This document shows, piece after piece, positions 56,918-64,000 of a stretch of 64,000 nt of DNA. The position numbers and the translations under genes were made by a program. The stretch spans positions 682,001-746,000 of the forward strand of contig NZ_CP072829.1 of the NCBI RefSeq assembly GCF_017945865.1, given 5' to 3'. The DNA comes from Xiamenia xianingshaonis. GTDB taxonomy: Bacteria; Actinomycetota; Coriobacteriia; Coriobacteriales; Eggerthellaceae. Under the pieces are notes generated by a model, which was not told where the DNA came from, did no database searches, and saw only the letters and a list, made by a program, of their open reading frames with translations. The first letter of the stretch is position 1. Each line of letters starts with the position of its first letter.

Positions 56918-57994
56918 ATGGCGCTCAATTTCCAACAACGGACCTCGACCTTCGTGCGTCGGGCGCTGCTCGGCGCGCTCGTAGTCGTCTCGATCGTGCT
57001 TCTGACCGTGTACGCGCGGGAAGGGGACGACGGCTTTCTGCATCAGGTGCAGGGAACGGTGTCGGGCGTCGTCGCTCCGATCGAGATGGCGGGCGGCGCG
57101 GTGGCGCAGGTGGGCGACGATGCGGCAACGGCCGTCGAAGACGCCACGGCCGACGCGTCGACGCTTTCGGAGCTGCGCGAATACAACGCCCAGCTCATCG
57201 AACAGTATGCTCAGGGCGAAGAATACCGCCAGGAGGCAGAGCGGCTGCGCGGCCTGCTCGACTTGAAGGACGCCTACAAGATCGACGGCGTCGGCGCGCG
57301 CGTCATCGGGCGCAGCACCCAGGCGTGGAGCCAGACCATCACCATCGACAAGGGCGCCGCAGCCGGCGTGGACAGCGGCCAGACGGTCATGGGTCCCACC
57401 GGCGTCGTCGGCCAGGTCGTCGGCACGACCGACAACACGGCCACGGTGCGCCTGCTGTCCGATCCGCAGAGCGGGGCGGCCGCCATCGTGCAGTCGTCGC
57501 GCGCGGAAGGCATCGTGCGCGGCTCGCTTGACGGGCTGCTGTATCTGGAAGACGTGGCGGCGGACGCGGAAGTGGCGGTCGGCGACGTCGTTTTGACGTC
57601 GGGTTTGGGCGGCAGCTACACGAAAGGCCTGCTCATCGGCACGGTTGTCAAAGTAAGCGACGCATCGGGCGGCGTGACGCGCCAAATCGTCGTGTCGGCC
57701 AACGACGAAGCGTCCCTGCTTGAGGAAGTGCTCGTGGTGTTCTCGGCGAAAGGGTCGTCCATCGCCAGCTCGGCCGACGAGGACGCCAACGCGTCCGACA
57801 CCGGTGCAGGCGACGGCACCGGCGCGGGCGAAGGCGGCGACGAAGCAGGCCAGGGCGGTGCAGAAGGCGGCGATGAGACGCAGGTGCCCGACGCTGCCAC
57901 AGACAGCGGCGCTGCGGCGCCCGACGCCGGCGCGGAGTCTGGGACGGACGGCCTTGCCGACGACTCGGGAACATACGGGGGTGTGGCCGCATGA
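56918..57994 (+). CDS. mreC: Rod-shape protein MreC with a long acidic tail
   Basis: A 358-residue bitopic protein. One N-terminal helix (about residues 15-33), a coiled-coil (LREYNAQLIEQYAQGEEYRQ) and two beta-rich lobes (VIGRSTQAWSQTITIDKG, then GPTGVVGQVVGTTDNTATV and VVLTSGLGG) are standard MreC. From about residue 278 the rest is low-complexity Asp/Glu/Gly/Ala (DGTGAGEGGDEAGQGG), not part of the usual fold and likely disordered outside the cell. Its stop overlaps the mreD start by 4 bp. Confidence 0.94.
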   Translation: MALNFQQRTSTFVRRALLGALVVVSIVLLTVYAREGDDGFLHQVQGTVSGVVAPIEMAGGAVAQVGDDAATAVEDATADASTLSELREYNAQLIEQYAQGEEYRQEAERLRGLLDLKDAYKIDGVGARVIGRSTQAWSQTITIDKGAAAGVDSGQTVMGPTGVVGQVVGTTDNTATVRLLSDPQSGAAAIVQSSRAEGIVRGSLDGLLYLEDVAADAEVAVGDVVLTSGLGGSYTKGLLIGTVVKVSDASGGVTRQIVVSANDEASLLEEVLVVFSAKGSSIASSADEDANASDTGAGDGTGAGEGGDEAGQGGAEGGDETQVPDAATDSGAAAPDAGAESGTDGLADDSGTYGGVAA

Positions 57995-58518
57995 CCATCG
58001 AACGCGAAGACCTCATCGTCGCCATCGGGGCCGTCGTTGCGGTGATCTTGCAACTCATCGTTGCACCAAACGTCATCCTGTTCCAGGCCGTTCCGAATTT
58101 TCTGCTCGCCTACGTGCTCGTTGTGGCCATCGCGCGGCCTCGCGAAGCCGGCTCGGTCCTGCCGTTTCTGCTCGGCTTGGCCTATGACCTGCTCGGCACC
58201 GGCCCGGTCGGGGGCATGGCGCTGTTGTTCGTGATCGCGTCGTATCTTGCGGCGCGCGCCTTCACGGTGCTCGACAACGATACGCTGTTCATGCCGCTCA
58301 CTATTCTGGTCGTCGCCACCTTCCTTGTGGAGATGCTGTATGGAGGATTGCTTATTCTTCTGGGGCTTCCGGTCAGCCCTCTTGACGCTCTTCTGTACCG
58401 CGCGTTACCGTGTGCCCTCTACGATTGCGTTTTCGCACTCATCATGTACCCCGTCATGGTGCGCCTGCTCGTCGGCGGATCGCAAGACCGCGGCCTGCGC
58501 ACGCCCCACTTGCGATAG
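57991..58518 (+). CDS. mreD: Rod-shape protein MreD
   Basis: A 175-residue membrane protein with about five helices (VAVILQLIVAPNVILFQAVP first, with the LLGLAYDLLGTGPVGGMALL segment typical of MreD). It starts inside the end of mreC (ATGA overlap) and lies 12 bp before the PBP2 gene. It links MreC and the PBP2-RodA pair in the elongasome. Confidence 0.9.
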   Translation: MTIEREDLIVAIGAVVAVILQLIVAPNVILFQAVPNFLLAYVLVVAIARPREAGSVLPFLLGLAYDLLGTGPVGGMALLFVIASYLAARAFTVLDNDTLFMPLTILVVATFLVEMLYGGLLILLGLPVSPLDALLYRALPCALYDCVFALIMYPVMVRLLVGGSQDRGLRTPHLR

Positions 58519-58530
58519 GAGCCTGATCGT

Positions 58531-60684
58531 TTGTTTGCTGCCATCTTAGCCGCAAGCATTGCCCTCGTCATAACCATAGCCGTCATTTTGGGCGTCATCG
58601 TGTTCGTCCATAACCGCAAAGACGGCAGCATCAACGTCAAGAAGCCCGTGAACGCCATCCGTTCGGTGGGCGTGCACTCGACGCTGTCCGAAACCGCCAA
58701 GCGCGCCGCCACCGACGCCGTCGCGCGAGACGCGGCGCATCCGAGCGCCAACGCCCAGCCAAGCGGCGGGCTCAAGTCGCGGTTCTGGGTGATGGGCGTG
58801 CTCGTGGCCGCCGTGTTCGGGACGCTTACGGCAAAGCTATGGTCCATGCAGATCCTGGAAAAGTCCGCCTATGCGACCGAATCGGAAGAAAACCAGTTTG
58901 CGACCGTGTACACGCCGGCGCCGCGCGGGCGGATCCTCGACGCCGGCGGCGTGCCCATCGTGGGAAACCGCCTGTCCCGCACCATTTTGGCCGACCCCGA
59001 CGTGGCCGACAGGCCCGACGTGGTGGGACGCCTTTCGGCGGTGCTCGGCATTCCGCGCAACGTCGTGCGCACGCGCATCCAGGACGCGTCCGAAGGCGCC
59101 CAGAGCCAGCGCGTGGTGGCAAGCGACGCCCGCATGCGCGACGTGGCCTTCATCGCCGAGCACTCCGACGCCTTCCCGGGCGTGACGGTGCAGCAGCGCA
59201 CCGTGCGCGACTACCCGTACGGTGCGCTTGCCGCGCACGTAGTGGGTTACACCGGCGCGGTCATCGACTCTGACTTGGAAAACGTGCAGGAAGGGCGCGA
59301 CCTGCAGCCCAACGACGTGGTGGGGCGCGCGGGCGTGGAATACGTCTACGACAACCTGCTGGCCGGCGACCACGGCGAGCGCAAGGTGATGGCTGACGCG
59401 AAGGGCAACGTTGTCGAGGTGGTCAGCGAGACCCAGCCCTCCATGGGGTCGGACATCCGCCTGACCATCGAAGCGCCGGTGCAGTCGGTGTGCGACGAGG
59501 CTCTTGCGAAGCTCATAGCGCCGAACGGCGTCATCGGCACCGGCACCGGCACGGCGGGCGCCGCCGTGATCATGGACGTGCGCGACGGCGGCATCCTCGC
59601 CATGGCGAGCTATCCCTCCTACGCGCCGGCCCTGTTCACCGGTTCGGTCGACCAAGAGCTGCTCGACGTCTACGACACCGACGAGTCGCACCATCCGCTG
59701 CTCAACCGCGCCACCCAGGGCCTCTACCCGGCGGCGTCCACCTACAAGGCCTTCACCGGCCTGGCGGCCCTGGAATACGGGTTTGCCGACACGTCGCGCA
59801 CGTGGACGTGCACGGGGGAATGGGACGGCTGGAACACGGGCTCCCCGCAAAAGTGCTGGCTGAAGACGGGCCACGGTACGCTTGATTTTCGCGGCGGCAT
59901 CGTGAACTCGTGCGACACGGTGTTCTACGACATCGCCTACCAGTTCTACGAGAACAGCGACAAGGTGGGCGAGACCGCCATGCAGGACTACCTGAAGAGG
60001 TACCGCTTCGGCGAAGAGACCGGCATCGATTTGGGCGGGGAAGCGGTCGGCCGCGTGCCCACGCCCGAATGGAAGGCCGAAGCGTTTCGCGACCAGCCCG
60101 AAGAGGCCGGCTGGCTCGGCGGCGACCTGACGAACATGGTCATCGGACAGGGGTACGTGCAGGTGACTCCGCTGCAGATCGCCGTGGCCTACGGGGCCAT
60201 CGCCACGGGCAAGCTCATGCGGCCCCACGTGTTGAAAGATGTGGTCAACACCAACGGCGACGTCGTCGTCGCGTTCGAGCCCGAAGTCATGGGGACGCCC
60301 GACGTGCCGATGAAGAACCTGAGCGTCGTGCGCGACGCGCTGCGCGGCGTGACGGTGGAAAACCCCGAAATCGCCCAGCAGTTCAGCGACCGCGGCATCG
60401 ACCCGGCCACCGTCGCCTGCAAAACGGGCACCGCCGAGTTCGGCGACGGGGACGACTACGCGTGGTTCGCCTGCTATGCGCCCTTCGACGACCCGAAGTA
60501 CGTGATGGCCTGCATCGTGGAGGAAGGCGGCGGCGGCTCGGCCACGGGCGCCCCGCTCGGCGCGGAGCTGATGGCGGCGGCCCTCGACTACGACGAGGGC
60601 AAGCTGAAAGACATCGCCAAGATCCCCGGGTCGAGCGGCACTTCGGTTCCTTACACCGGTTCTTCAAGCGGGCGCACGGACTAG
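58531..60684 (+). CDS. mrdA: Penicillin-binding protein 2 (elongasome transpeptidase) with extra N-terminal helix
   Basis: A 717-residue class B PBP. Transpeptidase motifs: STYK (catalytic S403), SCD near 460 and KTGT (K631). The dimerisation/head region has RGRILDAGGVPIVGN. Two hydrophobic segments are present near the N-terminus, residues 3-26 and 84-106, joined by a charged stretch; standard PBP2 has just one, so the first 80 residues are an extension. The TTG start has AGGAG 10 nt upstream and the next in-frame candidates lie well inside, so the extension is likely real. It works with RodA, encoded 16 bp downstream. Confidence 0.92.
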   Translation: MFAAILAASIALVITIAVILGVIVFVHNRKDGSINVKKPVNAIRSVGVHSTLSETAKRAATDAVARDAAHPSANAQPSGGLKSRFWVMGVLVAAVFGTLTAKLWSMQILEKSAYATESEENQFATVYTPAPRGRILDAGGVPIVGNRLSRTILADPDVADRPDVVGRLSAVLGIPRNVVRTRIQDASEGAQSQRVVASDARMRDVAFIAEHSDAFPGVTVQQRTVRDYPYGALAAHVVGYTGAVIDSDLENVQEGRDLQPNDVVGRAGVEYVYDNLLAGDHGERKVMADAKGNVVEVVSETQPSMGSDIRLTIEAPVQSVCDEALAKLIAPNGVIGTGTGTAGAAVIMDVRDGGILAMASYPSYAPALFTGSVDQELLDVYDTDESHHPLLNRATQGLYPAASTYKAFTGLAALEYGFADTSRTWTCTGEWDGWNTGSPQKCWLKTGHGTLDFRGGIVNSCDTVFYDIAYQFYENSDKVGETAMQDYLKRYRFGEETGIDLGGEAVGRVPTPEWKAEAFRDQPEEAGWLGGDLTNMVIGQGYVQVTPLQIAVAYGAIATGKLMRPHVLKDVVNTNGDVVVAFEPEVMGTPDVPMKNLSVVRDALRGVTVENPEIAQQFSDRGIDPATVACKTGTAEFGDGDDYAWFACYAPFDDPKYVMACIVEEGGGGSATGAPLGAELMAAALDYDEGKLKDIAKIPGSSGTSVPYTGSSSGRTD

Positions 60685-60700
60685 AGGCAAGGTGGGTGCG

Positions 60701-61894
60701 ATGACTTCTCTTCCCCAGATCAGCTCGTTGAAATCGGCGCCGGGCGCTTCGCGGCGCGGTCGTGAGCGGCGCTTCGGCTGGATCAACCTTCCCTTCGTCG
60801 TCGTGGTGGCGGCGCTGGTGTCCTACGGGCTGGTCGTCGTGTATTCGGCCGTGTCGGTCGATCCGGACTACAGCTTCTCGCGCCAGCTGGCCGGCGTGGC
60901 GGCGGGCGTCGTGCTCATGGCGGCGGTGTGGCGGCTGGACTATCGGCGCCTTGCCGAGTTCACGAACGTGTTTCTCGTCATCAACGTCGTCCTCATCCTG
61001 TCGCCGCACATCCCCGGCCTCGGCACCGATGCCGGCATGGGCGCCAAGTCGTGGATCAACGTCGGCATGCAGATCCAGCCGGGCGAGTTCGCGAAGATCA
61101 CGGTCATTCTGCTGGACGCGTCGGTCGTGTCGCGCTATGGCGGCAAGCTCGAAGACGCCGGCGAATATCGCAAGGCGCTCGCCTACATCCTCGTTCCGTT
61201 CGCGTGCATCATGACCCAGCCCGACCTGGGCACGGGACTCGTGTACCTGTTCATCGGCGCGGTGGCGCTCGTGATGGGCGGCGCTCGGCCGAAATACCTG
61301 CTCATTACGTTGGTGGCAGGCATCGTCGCCATTGCTTGCGTGTTCGCCGTCGACGATGCCATAAAAAACTCGACGGGCGAATACAAGCTTTTGAAACAGT
61401 ACCAGAGAAACCGCCTCTTCGTGTTCTTGAACCAGGACAGCGCCGATCTGTCCTCGGAGGGCTACAACCTCAAGCAGGCGCAGATCGCCATCGGGTCGGG
61501 CGGGCTGTTCGGCAAGGGGCTTTTCCAGGGCACGCAGCATTCGCTCGGCCTTTTGCCCGAAGCGCCCACCGACTTCATCTTCTGCGTGCTGGCCGAAGAG
61601 CTCGGGTTCGTGGGCGCGCTCGTTCTCTTAGCGCTCTACGTAGCTTTGATACTCATTAGTTTCCGTATCGCCATGGCCTCGAATGATTTGTTTGGTATGG
61701 TGATCGTGATGTGCATCGTCGGCATGTGGCTGTTTCAGATCCTTGAGAACATCGGCATGGACTGCGGGCTGATGCCCATCACCGGCATTCCGTTGCCGTT
61801 CGTCAGCTACGGATCGTCGTTTATGGTGGTCAATTTCGTATTGCTCGGCCTTATCGGCTCGGTGTGGAGCCATAATGCCACGATGAAGCGGTAA
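60701..61894 (+). CDS. rodA: RodA glycosyltransferase (SEDS family)
   Basis: A 397-residue polytopic SEDS protein that polymerises lipid II for side-wall growth. Signature segments: SVDPDYSFSRQL, LGAKSWINVG-like GMGAKSWINVGMQIQPGEFAKI, QPDLGTGLVY, EAPTDFIFCVLAEELGFVG and the C-terminal PITGIPLPFVSYGSS. ATG 60701 is chosen with AAGGTGGG upstream; a GTG at 60692 is the alternative. It ends the elongasome run. Confidence 0.95.
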   Translation: MTSLPQISSLKSAPGASRRGRERRFGWINLPFVVVVAALVSYGLVVVYSAVSVDPDYSFSRQLAGVAAGVVLMAAVWRLDYRRLAEFTNVFLVINVVLILSPHIPGLGTDAGMGAKSWINVGMQIQPGEFAKITVILLDASVVSRYGGKLEDAGEYRKALAYILVPFACIMTQPDLGTGLVYLFIGAVALVMGGARPKYLLITLVAGIVAIACVFAVDDAIKNSTGEYKLLKQYQRNRLFVFLNQDSADLSSEGYNLKQAQIAIGSGGLFGKGLFQGTQHSLGLLPEAPTDFIFCVLAEELGFVGALVLLALYVALILISFRIAMASNDLFGMVIVMCIVGMWLFQILENIGMDCGLMPITGIPLPFVSYGSSFMVVNFVLLGLIGSVWSHNATMKR

Positions 61895-61906
61895 GGGAGG
61901 AAACCG

Positions 61907-63043
61907 ATGAAGCTTCCTATCGACATTGGCGCGGTGCTCGACGAGGCGACGAATCTCGACGCCGCGAGGAAAAAACCCCTGGCAGTGAGCGTGTATTACG
62001 ATCCCACGGCCGACGACGCGCTGCTGGCGTGGGTGCACGAGGCGTTTCAAAGCGAGCTGGAGACGGTGCGCGTGCGCGAAGTCGTGCTGGACGGGACCGC
62101 GCCCGACCTGCGCGCCGAAGACGACATGGCGTGCGTCGTCGCGGGGGATCTGCGCGACGCGTTCGCAGCGGCGAGCGCGTGTCGCGACTGCGGTGTTCCC
62201 GCTATGGTGGCGACGCTCGACGCGGCCGCGGCCGAAGACCGGGCGCGTGTTTTGGACCGCCCGATCCCGCAAGCCGACGTGTGCGCCCCGCGCCCGGGGG
62301 TCGAAACCGACGAAGAGCGCCGCGCGTCGCTGCTGCTGCGCATGGGCCAGTGGGTCATCGCCGCCTGCCACAGCGTGCGGCTGCCGTTCGCGCTGGCGTT
62401 TCCGTTCGTGAGGCGCCCGCTTGCCAACGACGCCGTTTTGTCCACGTCGCTGCAAAACGCCGGGGTGGGGCTGGTGTTCCTCATTCCAGGGGCCGACCTG
62501 CCCGTCATGACGCTCAACCAGGCGAAGATGCTGCTGATGATCGCGGCGGCCTACGGCGAAGAGCTGGGGCCGGCCCGCGTGAAGGAGCTGGCGGCCGTGG
62601 TGGCCGGCGGGTTTGCCTGCCGGGCGGTCGCGCGCCAGCTTGCGAGCGCGGTTCCGGCGCTCGGGTGGGCCGTGAAGGCCGCCGTGGGCTACGGCGGCAC
62701 GGCAGCCATGGGATGGGCGGCCGTGGAGTACTACGAAGGCGGCGCGGCCTTTGCGAAGGCGGCCGACGCCGTGGCGCACGCCCGCTCCCAGGTGGCCGCC
62801 GAGACCGCCCGCCCCGGCTCGACGCTCAACCGCGCAGCCGACGCCGTGCAGCGCCGCGCGGCGCAGGCGGCGGTGACGCCGGCCGTGACGGTGATGAAGG
62901 CCGCTTTCGGCGACAAGGTAAAAGACGTGGCGGCAAGCGTTTCCGGCATGGCCGGGGGCGTGAGCAGCGTTGCCGACGGGGTGGGCAAGACCGCCTGCAC
63001 GGTGAGCGCGGCCGCTGATTGCGTGAAAAGGCATCTCTCGTGA
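61907..63043 (+). CDS. DUF697-domain membrane-associated protein
   Basis: A 378-residue protein of unknown function. The middle (about residues 195-275) resembles DUF697, found in YcjF and in some GTPases: MLLMIAAAYGEELGPARVKELAAVVAGGFACRAVARQLA, then ALGWAVKAAVGYGGTAAMG, which is rich in small residues and probably membrane-inserting. The N-terminal 140 residues form a separate domain (VSVYYDPTADDALLAWVHEAF). The Ala-rich C-terminus looks helical. AGGGAGG precedes ATG 61907, 12 bp after rodA, so it may be co-transcribed with the elongasome genes; its stop overlaps the next start. Confidence 0.72.
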   Translation: MKLPIDIGAVLDEATNLDAARKKPLAVSVYYDPTADDALLAWVHEAFQSELETVRVREVVLDGTAPDLRAEDDMACVVAGDLRDAFAAASACRDCGVPAMVATLDAAAAEDRARVLDRPIPQADVCAPRPGVETDEERRASLLLRMGQWVIAACHSVRLPFALAFPFVRRPLANDAVLSTSLQNAGVGLVFLIPGADLPVMTLNQAKMLLMIAAAYGEELGPARVKELAAVVAGGFACRAVARQLASAVPALGWAVKAAVGYGGTAAMGWAAVEYYEGGAAFAKAADAVAHARSQVAAETARPGSTLNRAADAVQRRAAQAAVTPAVTVMKAAFGDKVKDVAASVSGMAGGVSSVADGVGKTACTVSAAADCVKRHLS

Positions 63044-64000
63044 CGAATCTTTGGTCTCGGGTCGCTCCGCTGCTTGCGGACGCGGAGCGGCCTGCCCGCT
63101 ACCTCAACCACGAATTCGGGTGCGTCTACAAAGAGGACGCCCCGTTTCGCTTCTGCATGGTCTACCCGGACACCTACGAGCTCGGTCAGGCGAACCAGGC
63201 CGTGCGCATCTTGGTCAACCGGGTGAACGCCGAGCACGGCATGGGCGCCGAGCGGGCGTTTCTGCCGGCGCCCGCCTTCTGCGACACGCTGCGCGAAGAG
63301 GGCGTCCCGCTGTTTTCGCTCGAAGGCTGCCGCCCGCTTGCCGAGTTCGACGTGATTGGCGTGACGCTGCCCCATGAGTTAGCTGCAACTAACATTCTAG
63401 AAGCCCTCGATCTGGCCGGCGTTCCGCTGCGGGCCGACGCGCGGCGCGACGGCGACCCGATCGTGGTGGCCGGCGGCCCGTGCGCGTTCAACCCCGAGCC
63501 CTACGCGCCGTTTTTCGACGCGTTCAACATCGGCGAGGGCGAAGAGATGCTGGTGGAGGGCTTGCGGCTCGTGCGCGACCGGCAGGATGCAGGCGCGTCC
63601 CGGCGCGAGATCGTGCGGGCGCTTGCGGACGTGGGCGGCTGGTACGTGCCGTCGCTGTACCGGTGGCGCGGCGAAGACGAGGCGCAGGCGGCCGGCTCGT
63701 GGATCGAGCCGCTTTGCGCGGGCGTGCCGGACGTCATCGAGAAGCGCATCTTCGAGGGCTTTGCGCAAAGTTCTGGCTGGGAGCCGAACGTCGTGCCGTT
63801 CGCCGAGGTGGTGCACGACCGCCTGAACGTCGAGATCCTGCGCGGGTGCGCCCGCGGCTGCCGGTTTTGCCAGGCGGGCATGATGTATCGGCCCGTGCGC
63901 GAGCGCAGCGCCGACAACATCGTGGACTCGGTTGTGACGGGGCTGGCCGAAACGGGGTATGACGAGGTGAGCCTCACGTCGCTGTCGTCGACCGACCACT
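63040..64000 (+). CDS. B12-binding-type radical SAM protein (TIGR03960-like), N-terminal part
   Basis: The visible 320 residues run off the window. GTG 63040 has AAAAGG upstream and overlaps the DUF697 stop (GTGA). PARYLNHEFGCVYK, MVYPDTYELGQANQAVRIL, LFSLEGCRPLAEFDVIGVTL, VVAGGPCAFNPEPYAPFFDAF and IGEGEE match the N-terminal half of TIGR03960-type proteins, and RGCARGCRFC holds the radical SAM cluster Cys (C270, C274, C277). Genes of this family usually lie beside a DUF2344 gene, an RNase E/G gene and rplU-rpmA-obg, which may follow outside the window. The reaction is not established. Confidence 0.86.
   Translation, partial: MTNLWSRVAPLLADAERPARYLNHEFGCVYKEDAPFRFCMVYPDTYELGQANQAVRILVNRVNAEHGMGAERAFLPAPAFCDTLREEGVPLFSLEGCRPLAEFDVIGVTLPHELAATNILEALDLAGVPLRADARRDGDPIVVAGGPCAFNPEPYAPFFDAFNIGEGEEMLVEGLRLVRDRQDAGASRREIVRALADVGGWYVPSLYRWRGEDEAQAAGSWIEPLCAGVPDVIEKRIFEGFAQSSGWEPNVVPFAEVVHDRLNVEILRGCARGCRFCQAGMMYRPVRERSADNIVDSVVTGLAETGYDEVSLTSLSSTDH

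Overview
The window looks like the chromosome of a GC-rich actinobacterium of the Coriobacteriia, most likely the Eggerthellaceae. This rests on the look of the 16S rRNA gene, the high GC, the short Gram-positive-type gene clusters and the lipoprotein and cell-wall gene content. No alignment or tree was run. Almost every gene is intact and most lie on the plus strand.

Layout. 1-620: the start of a Fic-domain gene and two tRNA genes (Glu, Gln), all minus strand. 985-3726: a lipoprotein with a glucosaminidase domain, an MFS transporter and a small basic protein. 4103-16782: a surface-glycopolymer locus. It holds a large polytopic membrane protein, a LicD-type phosphocholine transferase, two separate Wzm/Wzt (TagG/TagH)-type ABC exporters, a TagO/WecA initiating transferase, an LCP ligase, a CDP-glycerol glycerophosphotransferase-like protein and a UDP-sugar dehydrogenase. 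One exporter ATPase carries C-terminal cell-wall-binding-repeat-2-like domains, which is unusual for a cytoplasmic protein. 17016-23181: an XRE regulator, the glycolytic genes gap-pgk-tpiA-gpmI, secG and tRNA-Leu. 23482-28888: one rRNA operon (16S-23S-5S) with no tRNA in the spacer. 29147-34424: a secreted choline-binding-repeat protein with a transglutaminase-like C-terminus, an AlgI/AlgJ-like O-acetylation pair and a lipoprotein. 34541-36342: tRNA(CAU), trpS and tRNA-Asn. 36343-38050: an island with an IS1249/IS256-type insertion sequence and a decayed tRNA copy. 38078-45095: a UgtP-like glycolipid glycosyltransferase, a DEAD-box helicase, a NifX-like protein, purN, an XdhC-like protein and purH. 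45388-49126: nfo, uppP and a ClC channel. 49177-55739: addB-addA. 55845-61894: mreB-mreC-mreD-mrdA-rodA. 61907 to the end: a DUF697 protein and the start of a TIGR03960-type radical SAM protein.

How it fits together. Much of the window serves the cell envelope: lipid-carrier priming and recycling (TagO, UppP), polymer export, LCP attachment, phosphocholine decoration (LicD), a protein able to bind choline-decorated polymers, O-acetylation, and the elongasome. The LicD gene and the choline-binding protein together suggest that the surface polymer carries phosphocholine.

The most novel signal is non-coding. Three elements of about 150 nt lie directly upstream of gpmI, the choline-binding-protein gene and trpS. 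Each is closed by a near-perfect terminal stem with related sequence, and in two cases a promoter is placed so that the RNA would begin at the stem. They look like members of one leader-RNA family (or a palindromic mobile element) that I do not recognise. A second family of 25-bp dyads and a 254-bp inverted-repeat region upstream of uppP and the ClC gene are also unexplained.
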